A DNA stretch of 44,375 nt from a virus. Under the pieces are notes generated by a model. It was not told the origin of the DNA. It was given only the letters and a program-made list of their open reading frames with translations, and did not search any database. Positions 31,239-36,849 of this stretch are shown piece by piece. The stretch's first letter is position 1. The number at the start of each line of letters is the position of its first letter. Location of the stretch: positions 1 through 44,375 of IMG/VR virus record IMGVR_UViG_3300037119_001293; one strand, written 5' to 3'. The position numbers and the translations under genes are program-made.

Positions 31239-31649
31239 TCATTCTGCCGCCACCGGAACGGCGAGCAAATCCGCCCGACCGATGGCGCGCAGGGCCTCGG
31301 AGCGGCGGTAGCGGTGCCGGTTGACGAGGTAACGGTATTCCTCGAATTGCTCGGCTGGCAGGGTGGCGCGAAGCACTCCAGCCGGCCGGGCGAAAATCAC
31401 ATCATGCCGCTGACTGAACGCAACCACCGCGGACAACGTCACCCCGAGCTCGGTCGCGGTTTCCTTCTTGGTCAATCCGCGCGCGGCGCAGCCCACGTAG
31501 TCGGCCGGTGGTCTTCCAGCCAGTCCGCGGACGAAGGTGTATCCGTACCGCTTGGCGGCAGTGCTGACGGACGCTCTGGACACCCCGAGCTCGCGCGCCG
31601 TCTGCGCCTGGGTTAGGCCGCGCGCGGCGCAGTCGGCGTATTTCCTCAC
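31239..31649 (-). CDS. Protein with two tandem helix-turn-helix motifs
   Basis: 136 aa from GTG 31649 (GTGA overlap with the VRR-NUC gene). Two related HTH units: YADCAARGLTQAQTARELGVSRASVSTAAKRYG (~4-36) and YVGCAARGLTKKETATELGVTLSAVVAFSQRHD (~51-83), followed by a basic helix LPAEQFEEYRYLVNRHRYRRSEALRAIGR. The units must come from internal duplication. DNA-binding is likely; it may regulate the leftward operon or help initiate replication. Confidence 0.7.
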   Translation of the reverse strand: MRKYADCAARGLTQAQTARELGVSRASVSTAAKRYGYTFVRGLAGRPPADYVGCAARGLTKKETATELGVTLSAVVAFSQRHDVIFARPAGVLRATLPAEQFEEYRYLVNRHRYRRSEALRAIGRADLLAVPVAAE

Positions 31650-32005
31650 TCCATGAACTCCCGTATCTGCGTTGCTGCGTCTTCCCAGCCCTTCGCCACG
31701 ATGACCGTGTGGCCGATGTCCCGAAGATGGCGGATTATTCCGCTCTGGCCATCGGAGAGCCGGCCGCCCTTGGCCCGCTTCATCTCGACAAAAAGCGACC
31801 ACTGGGGAATGTGGAGGTCAGGCATCCCGGCGACCAAACCCTCGCGCTTAAGTTTCACCGCCTGGGTGATTGACATGTGCGCGCCGTTCGGGATCGCGTA
31901 GATGAGCGTCTTGGGGTAGGTAAGCCGGAACCACTGAACGAAGGCGGCTTGCTCTTGACTCTCGGGAGCCGCACGGCGGAACTCGGCGAGGGAGATTGGC
32001 CTCAT
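31646..32005 (-). CDS. VRR-NUC domain nuclease
   Basis: 119 aa from ATG 32005 (ATGA overlap). ESQEQAAFVQWFRLTYPKTLIYAIPNG, GLVAGMPDLHIP, and LFVEMKRAKGGRLSDGQSGIIRHLRDIGHTVIVAKGWEDA form the single VRR-NUC domain (PD-(D/E)XK class), with the catalytic PD, E and K readable in MPDLHI...FVEMKRA. Stand-alone VRR-NUC proteins of this size are common in phages and cut branched DNA. Likely role in recombination or replication intermediates. Confidence 0.82.
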   Translation of the reverse strand: MRPISLAEFRRAAPESQEQAAFVQWFRLTYPKTLIYAIPNGAHMSITQAVKLKREGLVAGMPDLHIPQWSLFVEMKRAKGGRLSDGQSGIIRHLRDIGHTVIVAKGWEDAATQIREFME

Positions 32006-32223
32006 GTCCGCCTCACGCGATGAAGGGAAAGGGGGCGAGAGCCGAAGCCCTCGCCCCAAGTGCCGCCGGGATGGGGGATCGACCGGCGGCGGTCACGCTC
32101 GCAGCGCAGGAGGGACACGCGAGCGGATGGCGTTAACGAGTTAACCAGTTGATCTAGCGGGGCTTTCCACGCTGCGGAAATGCGTGCGATGTTGCGCGCA
32201 TGAGCGTCGAGCCCTTCAGTCAT
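32002..32223 (-). CDS. Small protein downstream of the Cro-like gene
   Basis: 73 aa: MTEGLDAHARNIARISAAWKAPLDQLVNSLTPSARVSLLRCERDRRRS..., then a Gly/Pro/Arg-rich tail that looks less protein-like. ATGA junctions with both neighbours argue for translation. Unknown function. Second gene of the leftward operon. Confidence 0.5.
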   Translation of the reverse strand: MTEGLDAHARNIARISAAWKAPLDQLVNSLTPSARVSLLRCERDRRRSIPHPGGTWGEGFGSRPLSLHRVRRT

Positions 32224-32402
32224 TGCGAAGCCGCTTCCACCGCCAGTTGGGCTAGGAGAACGGAGATAGGGCCTTTGATGGGGCCTTCTTTCCGCTCCAG
32301 GAGCGAAACCGTGGACTGATGGACGCGGAGATATTCCGCGAGCTTTTCCTGACTCCAGCCAAGCCGGGCGCGCAGGTCGCGGATGTCGGAGGATGTGTTC
32401 AT
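32220..32402 (-). CDS. Cro/CI-type helix-turn-helix regulator
   Basis: 60 aa: DIRDLRARLGWSQEKLAEYLRVHQSTVSLLERKEGPIKGPISVLLAQLAVEA, a complete XRE-family HTH with little else, the size of a Cro protein. It is the first gene of the long leftward operon and is read from a promoter with a perfect TTGACA box. The predicted transcript begins at or beside its ATG (32402), so it would be leaderless. It faces the HTH repressor candidate at 32476 across a shared operator region, as in a lysis-lysogeny switch. Confidence 0.75.
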   Translation of the reverse strand: MNTSSDIRDLRARLGWSQEKLAEYLRVHQSTVSLLERKEGPIKGPISVLLAQLAVEAASQ

Positions 32403-32408
32403 GCCGAC

Positions 32409-32437
32409 AATCTATGTAAAATCCATAGATATGTCAA
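32409..32437 (-). promoter_or_regulatory. Leftward early promoter (Cro-type operon)
   Basis: TTGACA (32437-32432), 17-nt spacer, TAGATT (32414-32409) on the leftward strand. The operator CTATG-N7-CATAG occupies the spacer and the first three bases of the -10 box. The expected start of transcription, ~32402, coincides with the start codon of the Cro-like gene. Confidence 0.75.
32412..32428. promoter_or_regulatory. Operator CTATG-N7-CATAG in the leftward promoter
   Basis: CTATGTAAAATCCATAG, with dyad symmetry extended by one base on each side (TCTATG...CATAGA). It overlaps the spacer and -10 box of the leftward promoter. The same motif recurs at 33416-33432 in the rightward promoter at the identical offset. 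Confidence 0.65.
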
Positions 32438-32442
32438 ATGGG

Positions 32443-32457
32443 AAATCCATTGGATTT
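32443..32457. promoter_or_regulatory. Second dyad upstream of the repressor gene
   Basis: AAATCCA-T-TGGATTT, a perfect 7+7 palindrome with one central base. It shares AAATCCAT with the operator at 32412-32428, 24 bp away. It lies upstream of the leftward -35 box and over the likely -35 region of the rightward repressor gene, fitting autoregulation. Confidence 0.55.
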
Positions 32458-32475
32458 TCGTGCCAAAACGCATTT

Positions 32476-32811
32476 ATGAATGAGAATGAAGCCCGCTCAG
32501 CCCGGTTGAAGGCCGCACGGATCGCCGCAAAGTTCCCGTCCGCTGCGGCTGCTGCGGATAAGTTCAGATGGCCATACCCGACATATGCCCAACACGAGAA
32601 CGGAGGCGGGCTCGGGCGCAGCGCGGCCCGCTACGCGAAGGCGTTCAAGGTCTCACAAGCGTGGCTGTTAACCGGGACCGGCCCCGGTCTCAATCCTCTG
32701 GCGGATGAGCTTCAGGCGATTTTTCAGGATCTTCCGGCGGAATATCAAGCCAAGCTTCTCGATGACGCTTACGTGTATCGGCGAGCCGCTGGTATTCCCG
32801 ACCCAGATTGA
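32476..32811 (+). CDS. Probable phage repressor (XRE-like HTH)
   Basis: 111 aa from the ATG at 32476; a longer frame runs from 32383 but would cover the operators and the divergent gene. MNENEARSARLKAARIAAKFPSAAAAADKFRWPYPTYAQHENGGGLGRSAARYAKAFKVSQAWLLTG is an HTH of the type common in alphaproteobacterial phage and prophage repressors, followed by LADELQAIFQDLPAEYQAKLLDDAYVYRRAAGI. There is no protease domain of the LexA/CI type, so induction is not by RecA self-cleavage of that kind. Divergent from the Cro-like gene. Confidence 0.72.
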   Translation: MNENEARSARLKAARIAAKFPSAAAAADKFRWPYPTYAQHENGGGLGRSAARYAKAFKVSQAWLLTGTGPGLNPLADELQAIFQDLPAEYQAKLLDDAYVYRRAAGIPDPD

Positions 32812-32872
32812 TGAGCTCAAAAAGCGCAGCCGCCGAAAGCCCGGCAATCGCCGGCCAGAATAATTCTCGCAT
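32690..32872 (-). CDS. Possible membrane protein antisense to the repressor gene
   Basis: 60 aa: MRELFWPAIAGLSAAALFELINLGREYQRLADTRKRHREAWLDIPPEDPEKSPEAHPPED. It has one hydrophobic helix, a basic stretch and an acidic tail, which looks protein-like, with GGGG upstream. But it overlaps the 3' 122 nt of the repressor gene on the other strand. Either both are used or this is chance. Low confidence. Confidence 0.3.
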   Translation of the reverse strand: MRELFWPAIAGLSAAALFELINLGREYQRLADTRKRHREAWLDIPPEDPEKSPEAHPPED

Positions 32873-32914
32873 CGAACAACCCCACCCCCTACTTTAAATT
32901 CGCCTTTAGGATGA

Positions 32915-32940
32915 ACGATTGATCGGGGGGGGGCAATCGT
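32915..32940. terminator. Hairpin with nine-G tract between convergent genes
   Basis: ACGATTG (32915-32921) pairs with CAATCGT (32934-32940); the loop contains nine consecutive G (32925-32933). It lies between the end of the rightward repressor gene and the end of the leftward winged-helix gene. No T run follows on either strand, so termination is uncertain; the homopolymer could be slippery in sequencing or replication. Confidence 0.35.
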
Positions 32941-33341
32941 CAGAGGGGCGGCAGCCGCCCATAGGCCGCCTTGAACGCGGCTGCGGCATCACACACGCGG
33001 AAAAGCAACCGAAGCAGCTCGGGAGCGCGCTCGCCGACTACCTTCAGCGTCACCGGCCCGGGTCGGTACCTCCCGCCGTCCTTCTCGACTAGCCCTGCCC
33101 TTACCAGTCGGGCGAGGCTGTCCCGCGTTGATGTCCGGGGCGCGCTGAGGCTGTTGATTACCTCCTGCTGCAATGTGCCTGGGAACACCCACACCTCTAG
33201 GTTAACCACCGTGTCAAATGGCCGGATAGGCTCGCCTGTGCTCTCGCGCATGGCCGCTGCTAGCTCGACCTGGAACCGGAGCACGTCCAGGTAGGCAACC
33301 ATCAACTGCCGCACCGCCGCGCTCTGGAGCATCGCATCCAT
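32940..33341 (-). CDS. Winged-helix transcriptional regulator
   Basis: 133 aa from ATG 33341. N-terminal helices (SAAVRQLMVAYLDVLRFQVELAAAMRES), then FDTVVNLEVWVFPGTLQQEVINSLSAPRTSTRDSLARLVRAGLVEKDGGRYRPGPVTLKV, a MarR-like winged helix with its wing, and a helical C-terminus. An upstream dyad at 33382-33398 resembles the operators of the two main promoters, so it is likely part of the immunity circuit. Encoded between the repressor and the rightward operon, pointing towards the repressor gene. Confidence 0.65.
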   Translation of the reverse strand: MDAMLQSAAVRQLMVAYLDVLRFQVELAAAMRESTGEPIRPFDTVVNLEVWVFPGTLQQEVINSLSAPRTSTRDSLARLVRAGLVEKDGGRYRPGPVTLKVVGERAPELLRLLFRVCDAAAAFKAAYGRLPPL

Positions 33342-33381
33342 GCGCCGACCGTAGCATGATTCGCGGGCTGGTGTCGCCAGC

Positions 33382-33398
33382 CTATGCATTTCCCATAA
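33382..33398. promoter_or_regulatory. Third operator-like site
   Basis: CTATGCATTTCCCATAA, matching CTATG-N7-CATAG in 9 of 10 fixed positions. No good -35 box stands at the matching offset on either strand, so it may control the winged-helix gene (leftward) or act as an auxiliary site for the rightward promoter 34 bp away. Confidence 0.45.
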
Positions 33399-33406
33399 AT
33401 TAGGGC

Positions 33407-33435
33407 TTGCGCTGTCTATGAGTTTCGCATAGATT
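33407..33435 (+). promoter_or_regulatory. Rightward operon promoter
   Basis: TTGCGC (33407-33412), 17-nt spacer, TAGATT (33430-33435). Spacer length, -10 sequence and position of the operator within it are the same as in the leftward promoter at 32409-32437. The first gene starts at 33483 with a good ribosome site, so the leader is ~40 nt. A further CATAG half-site lies at 33442-33446. Confidence 0.65.
33416..33432. promoter_or_regulatory. Operator CTATG-N7-CATAG in the rightward promoter
   Basis: CTATGAGTTTCGCATAG, a perfect 5+5 dyad with 7-nt centre, placed 3 nt after the -35 box and running into the -10 box. The copy at 32412-32428 has exactly the same placement in the leftward promoter. 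Confidence 0.65.
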
Positions 33436-33482
33436 ATCTCCCATAGGCCGCCACGCCGGGACGGCGAGATAGGGGGATCAAG

Positions 33483-33671
33483 ATGCCCGCAGAGATTGTC
33501 ACGCTCATCGTCACCCTCTGCGCGGGGACACTGTGTGAAGTCCATACCCTCGCCCTTCCCGGCGCCTCTCTCATGACCTGCATGGCCGCCGGCCAAGCCG
33601 AGATTGCCAAGAACTTCCCGCCCCGCGGCGACCAGAAGGTCACGCGCTGGCGCTGCCAGATGGAGAAATGA
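33483..33671 (+). CDS. Small conserved protein, first gene of rightward operon
   Basis: 62 aa: MPAEIVTLIVTLCAGTLCEVHTLALPGASLMTCMAAGQAEIAKNFPPRGDQKVTRWRCQMEK. Hydrophobic start and four Cys; the spacing CxxxxC...C...C and SLMxCMxxGQ pattern recalls a small protein often found in Rhizobiales phages and prophages. Possibly exported, with disulfides. GGGGGATCAAG precedes the ATG. First gene after the repressed promoter, so probably expressed early after infection. Confidence 0.7.
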   Translation: MPAEIVTLIVTLCAGTLCEVHTLALPGASLMTCMAAGQAEIAKNFPPRGDQKVTRWRCQMEK

Positions 33672-33672
33672 G

Positions 33673-33864
33673 ATGGTCTTCAAGCGCGACCGAGCCGCCA
33701 TGCACGAGGTTGTCGTCGGCGCCGACAACCTCTCCGATATCGCATGGGCCAAGGCTGAGGCGATCCGAGCCGCCGACAGTGCGCGGGGGCATCACTGCCG
33801 GTTCTGCGGCGAGTTCTCCACCACCGCGACGTGTGACGCCTGCGCAGATGAGGCTGGTTGGTGA
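33673..33864 (+). CDS. 63-aa zinc-ribbon protein (copy 1)
   Basis: MVFKRDRAAMHEVVVGADNLSDIAWAKAEAIRAADSARGHHCRFCGEFSTTATCDACADEAGW. The end has CRFCG...CDAC, a compact zinc ribbon, and stops with GW. The next gene ends with a clearly related ribbon. The ATG is 1 nt after the preceding stop; TGATG overlap with the next gene. A longer start at 33604 would run through the gene before and is unlikely. Confidence 0.65.
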   Translation: MVFKRDRAAMHEVVVGADNLSDIAWAKAEAIRAADSARGHHCRFCGEFSTTATCDACADEAGW

Positions 33865-34037
33865 TGACAGTTCATACGCCTGCGATGGCCTGGCTGAGGG
33901 CCCTGCACCGAGCGGTGATGGTATGGCTCATGCCGCGAGACACCGCCGAAAAAGCGCCGAGGAACCGATGCCGGGCCTGCGGCACTCGCTCGGCCGATAC
34001 GGTCTGCAACGCCTGCGCCCATGAGGATGGATGGTGA
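33864..34037 (+). CDS. 57-aa zinc-ribbon protein (copy 2)
   Basis: MTVHTPAMAWLRALHRAVMV, then WLMPRDTAEKAPRNRCRACGTRSADTVCNACAHEDGW. The last 25 residues match the end of the preceding gene (CRxCGxxSxxxxCxACAxExGW), so the two are tandem paralogs. TGATG overlaps on both sides. Likely nucleic-acid or host-protein binding; unknown. Confidence 0.62.
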   Translation: MTVHTPAMAWLRALHRAVMVWLMPRDTAEKAPRNRCRACGTRSADTVCNACAHEDGW

Positions 34038-34240
34038 TGAATAGCCCCGCCTTCTCCGACGCCTTCGCCCACCTCCAGAACTGCACCGCCCGCGCCATCG
34101 ACCTCATGGAGCGGCACGGCATATCCGCGCAAGTGGCCCGCGAGCTGCTGCGCGAGATTGCCGACGCCGAGAGCGACCTGCGCGAAGTCTTCACCATCGA
34201 CGGCCAGCGCGCGGCATTCCGCGCCAGCCTCGACACCTGA
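34037..34240 (+). CDS. Small helical protein, unknown
   Basis: 67 aa: MNSPAFSDAFAHLQNCTARAIDLMERHGISAQVARELLREIADAESDLREVFTIDGQRAAFRASLDT. Fully helical, amphipathic, soluble. ATG overlaps the previous stop (TGATG). Part of the early rightward gene set; could bind the neighbouring zinc-ribbon proteins. No family recognised. Confidence 0.62.
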   Translation: MNSPAFSDAFAHLQNCTARAIDLMERHGISAQVARELLREIADAESDLREVFTIDGQRAAFRASLDT

Positions 34241-34294
34241 GTTTTCTCCCGCCGAGCCGGAGCGGCGCAGTCTCCGGTGAAAGGATTTCATCCG

Positions 34295-34438
34295 ATGGTC
34301 ATCCCCTTCCGCCCCCGCCATCCCGAGCCGCCCCGCGAGCGCGCCGACCCGTACACCGCCCTCGTGTGGGGCGTTATCGCTGGCGGCGCCGTCGCTGTAT
34401 GGGCCTACGCGCTCGTGCAGATCGTGCTGCTGTTCTGA
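34295..34438 (+). CDS. 47-aa single-membrane-segment protein
   Basis: MVIPFRPRHPEPPRERADPY is a Pro/Arg-rich cytoplasmic head; TALVWGVIAGGAVAVWAYALVQIVLLF is one membrane helix reaching the C-terminus. GAAAGGA precedes the ATG by 9 nt. Unknown; small early membrane proteins of phages often alter host envelope functions. Confidence 0.6.
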   Translation: MVIPFRPRHPEPPRERADPYTALVWGVIAGGAVAVWAYALVQIVLLF

Positions 34439-34468
34439 ACACCCATCCGGTGCATTCCGCATCGGAGA

Positions 34469-34512
34469 GCCCCCGGCGCAGTCGTTGCCCCCTCACCGAT
34501 AGCGCCGGGGGC
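34469..34512 (+). promoter_or_regulatory. 11-bp perfect hairpin upstream of the annealing-protein gene
   Basis: GCCCCCGGCGC (34469-34479) pairs perfectly with GCGCCGGGGGC (34502-34512), loop 22 nt. No U run follows, so it is probably not a simple terminator; it may protect or process the mRNA, or limit read-through between the small early genes and the recombination genes. Confidence 0.5.
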
Positions 34513-34536
34513 GCCTGAAACGAAGGAAGATGAGCG

Positions 34537-35310
34537 ATGACCGCAGCAATTAAGGCATTCATCACAGCGCAGGCGGCAATGGAGCCGGCCAGAAAAGCGA
34601 CGAATAACCCGCACTTCAGCCGCAAGTACGCCGACCTCTCCACGGTGCAGGAGGCGGTTTTCCCGGCGCTCCACGCTAACGGCTTTGGGGTCCAGTACCT
34701 CAGCGGCTTCGATGAGCGCGGCGAGTACGTCGATACGGTATTCCTGCACGAGAGCGGCGAGCGGTTTTCAACCCGCGTCCGCCTCATCGTCGGCAGGAAC
34801 GATATGCAGGGATATGGCTCCGCGAAGACCTACGCCCGGCGCTATGGGCTGATGGACCTCGCCGGCATCGCCCCCGAGGATGACGACGGCAACGCCGCTG
34901 CGAAGGCCGCACCCAAGCGCCCGCCCATCGAGGCCCGGCGAGAGGCGTTCCGGGATAGCCTGGAGCCGCCGCACGATCCAGAGACTGGCGAGGTAGCCGA
35001 ACCGCAGAACCCCGCTCAGGCCGCGTCCCAGGGGCTCCGTGACGCATGGGTTGACGGCATTCGCGACAGCCTCCCCGAGTTCGCATCCCCGGTCGAGTTT
35101 CAGAACGCTGTCGCCGACGCCCTAATTGCAGCCTTCGCCGCGAAGAAGTCTGAGAGGGGCTGTGCCGCGCAGTGGCACAAGCGCGAGGACCTTATCATGG
35201 AAATGCGGGTCGCCTCGCCTCCGGCATACCACCGCGTCCTAGACGCGTTCAACAAGCGGATGGCCGAACTCCGTGAGCCGATTGTCATGGGTGAGGTTCG
35301 GGTATCGTGA
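34537..35310 (+). CDS. erf: ERF-family single-strand annealing protein
   Basis: 257 aa. AMEPARKATNNPHFSRKYADLSTVQEAVFPALHANGFGVQYL, TRVRLIVGR, and QGYGSAKTYARRYGLMDLAGIAPEDDDGNAA are the conserved blocks of the ERF recombinase family (P22 Erf type), residues ~12-125. The C-terminal half is a variable region with a helical segment (DAWVDGIRDSLPEFASPVEFQNAVADALIAAF). It promotes annealing of complementary single strands in phage recombination and genome circularisation. GAAGGAAGATGAGCG precedes the ATG, a boundary sequence seen again at 39.8 kb. Confidence 0.88.
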   Translation: MTAAIKAFITAQAAMEPARKATNNPHFSRKYADLSTVQEAVFPALHANGFGVQYLSGFDERGEYVDTVFLHESGERFSTRVRLIVGRNDMQGYGSAKTYARRYGLMDLAGIAPEDDDGNAAAKAAPKRPPIEARREAFRDSLEPPHDPETGEVAEPQNPAQAASQGLRDAWVDGIRDSLPEFASPVEFQNAVADALIAAFAAKKSERGCAAQWHKREDLIMEMRVASPPAYHRVLDAFNKRMAELREPIVMGEVRVS

Positions 35311-35651
35311 CGCAGGAGCAGGAGCGCGCCGAGGCCGCCGTGCGATTTCTCGCGGATACGGCGATGGAATACGGCGTTTCCCGCGCCGAGGTCGTCAAGG
35401 CCGAGGCGATGCTGCGCCACATCAAGGCGCTGGCGATGAAGTCCAGCGGCGAGAACTCTGCCGCAGCGCAGGAGCGGGAAGCCTACGCCAGCGGCACGTA
35501 CAAGCTGGCAATTGATGACCTGTTCGACGCCACGAAGATAGCCGAAGTGTTGAAGGCGAAGCGGGAAGCCGCCATCGCCCGGATTGATTACTGGAGATCG
35601 GTAAACTCCAATCAGCGGGCCGCCGAGCGCGGGTTCGGGTCTGCCCGATGA
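35307..35651 (+). CDS. Helical protein following the annealing protein
   Basis: 114 aa, GTG start overlapping the previous stop (GTGA): MTQEQERAEAAVRFLADTAMEYGVSRAEVVKAEAMLRHIKALAMKSS..., KLAIDDLFDATKIAEVLKAKREAAIARIDYWRSVNSNQRAAERG. Long amphipathic helices, no enzyme motif. Placement between annealing protein and nuclease suggests a recombination accessory function. Confidence 0.65.
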   Translation: MTQEQERAEAAVRFLADTAMEYGVSRAEVVKAEAMLRHIKALAMKSSGENSAAAQEREAYASGTYKLAIDDLFDATKIAEVLKAKREAAIARIDYWRSVNSNQRAAERGFGSAR

Positions 35652-35971
35652 AAGAACTTCGCCCCGTCCCCCACCCGCGGCGCATCAAGTCCAAGGCCCT
35701 GACCGACAGCGCACGGGGGAAATCATGCACCCTGCGGCTGCGTGACTGTGAGCCGAACGACGAAACGGTCTGTTTCTGCCATGTCCGCATCAATAGCGGC
35801 ACAGGAACCAAGCCGCCGGACTTCTTCGGCTTCTACGGATGTAGGGCTTGCCACCGCAAGCAAGAGATCGGGTTCGCGCCCCATTACGAAATTCTCCGGG
35901 CGGTGCTTGAGACGCAAACCATCATGGCCTCCGAGGGCCTTCTTACCGTGAAGGGATGGAGCCCCCGATGA
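35648..35971 (+). CDS. YbcO/DUF1364-like nuclease
   Basis: 107 aa. RIKSKALTDSARGKSCTLRLRDCEPNDETVCFCHVRI, then PPDFFGFYGCRACHRKQEIG, follows the DUF1364 (YbcO) pattern: S-KxLxDSARGxxCTLRxxxCxxxxETxxxxH...G.KxPDxFGxxxCxxCH. Family members are small metal-binding HNH-like endonucleases of lambdoid NinB/Rap regions. With ERF and VRR-NUC it completes a phage recombination set. Confidence 0.78.
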   Translation: MKELRPVPHPRRIKSKALTDSARGKSCTLRLRDCEPNDETVCFCHVRINSGTGTKPPDFFGFYGCRACHRKQEIGFAPHYEILRAVLETQTIMASEGLLTVKGWSPR

Positions 35972-36144
35972 TGAGCGAGCGTGAGGCATGGGGCATGGCT
36001 GCCGAGGCGTTGGACGTTTTCGCGGACGAAGAGGATCACTTAGCTATGACCTCCGTGCATGAAGATATTATCGCTGAACACCGCATCCGCGAACATGCGT
36101 ACAGGGACGCCGCCATCACGTTTCGGGTGTGGGCGTCCCGATGA
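35968..36144 (+). CDS. Small protein, unknown
   Basis: 58 aa starting MMSEREAWGMAAEALDVFADEEDHLAMTSVHEDIIAEHRIREHAYRDAAITFRVWASR. The ATG at 35968 (or 35971) overlaps the preceding stop. Acidic helical protein; the ending with AITFRxWA is seen in small phage proteins counted among early accessory genes. Unknown role. Confidence 0.6.
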   Translation: MMSEREAWGMAAEALDVFADEEDHLAMTSVHEDIIAEHRIREHAYRDAAITFRVWASR

Positions 36145-36296
36145 TCCGAACATCCACAGCCCGCCGCGGCTACTGCCTCCACGTCGCCTCCGCTCTCCTC
36201 GCCTGCCTTCTCGGCGGGGCGCTGGCCGGGATGATCGTGGCGGAGGTGGTCGCGCCACTTGTTCTGTCCGCGCTAGATATGGAGATCCCGCAATGA
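36141..36296 (+). CDS. 51-aa membrane protein
   Basis: MIRTSTARRGYCLHVASALL, then ACLLGGALAGMIVAEVVAPLVLSALDMEIPQ: basic head and one or two hydrophobic helices (~12-45). ATGA overlaps at both ends. Function unknown; one of several small membrane proteins in the rightward operon. Confidence 0.6.
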   Translation: MIRTSTARRGYCLHVASALLACLLGGALAGMIVAEVVAPLVLSALDMEIPQ

Positions 36297-36514
36297 CCGT
36301 CGTCCTGCCGATCAGCCGTGTGGCCGTTCTCGCGGCGCACAACATCCATTCGATCAGCGGCGATCCGATCGTGGCCTACGTCGCAGCCATGACGGCAGCG
36401 GCTATCACCGGCCATATGATCGACATGACGCGCGAGCAGATGCACGAGACCCTGGATCGGGTCTTCGACGTGGCGATGGCGAAGATGCTCGAAGCGACGG
36501 AGACGAAGCAGTGA
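36293..36514 (+). CDS. Small protein, unknown
   Basis: 73 aa: MTVVLPISRVAVLAAHNIHSISGDPIVAYVAAMTAAAITGHMIDMTREQMHETLDRVFDVAMAKMLEATETKQ. Hydrophobic N-terminal two thirds and charged helical end. ATGA overlap with the previous gene and GTGA with the next. Not recognised. Confidence 0.62.
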   Translation: MTVVLPISRVAVLAAHNIHSISGDPIVAYVAAMTAAAITGHMIDMTREQMHETLDRVFDVAMAKMLEATETKQ

Positions 36515-36849
36515 TCGACACCCCCGACGAGGCCCGCGAGGCGCTGGCGCGGCTGATCTTCCAGGCGTTCTTCGACGAAGCGCCCGGTGCGTTCTTCGCC
36601 GGTTCCGATTGGGAAGGAACATCGTCCCTAATCGTCTTTCGGCGACGATGCGCGATCAAGGCTGCCGAGGCCGCCATCAGCGCCGGCTGGACCCCGCCCG
36701 TTGACTGGTCCGATGCGGCGGTGCGTGTAGCTCTCGATGTGTGGTTTTCATCCCCCAGACCGATCGGCGCATCGGACGATGAGTATTGCCGGGACATGCG
36801 CGCCGCCCTCGCCGCCGCCCTGAGCGCACAGCAAGGGGAGAGGATATAA
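36511..36849 (+). CDS. Conserved accessory protein, unknown
   Basis: 112 aa, GTG start. MIDTPDEAREALARLIFQAFFDEAPGAFFAGSDWEGTSSLIVFRRRCAIKAAEAAISAGWTPPVDW; later DEYCRDMRAALAAALSAQQGERI. Typical phage small-gene product with an A/E-rich amphipathic helix near ISAGWTPP, which recurs in such proteins. TAATG overlap with the next gene; the 17-bp repeat at 36824-36840 codes its end. Confidence 0.6.
   Translation: MIDTPDEAREALARLIFQAFFDEAPGAFFAGSDWEGTSSLIVFRRRCAIKAAEAAISAGWTPPVDWSDAAVRVALDVWFSSPRPIGASDDEYCRDMRAALAAALSAQQGERI
36824..36840 (+). repeat. 17-bp gene-end repeat, copy 1
   Basis: GCGCACAGCAAGGGGAG at the 3' end of one small gene and again, exactly, at 37036-37052 at the end of the next gene. 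Each copy codes the C-terminal residues and contains the AGGGGAG ribosome site for the following gene. Confidence 0.65.

Noticed and set aside
32383-32475. Longer N-terminus of the repressor gene from ATG 32383
   Set aside because: It would cover the divergent start codon, promoter and operators and adds a segment without HTH character; the ATG at 32476 directly precedes the HTH.
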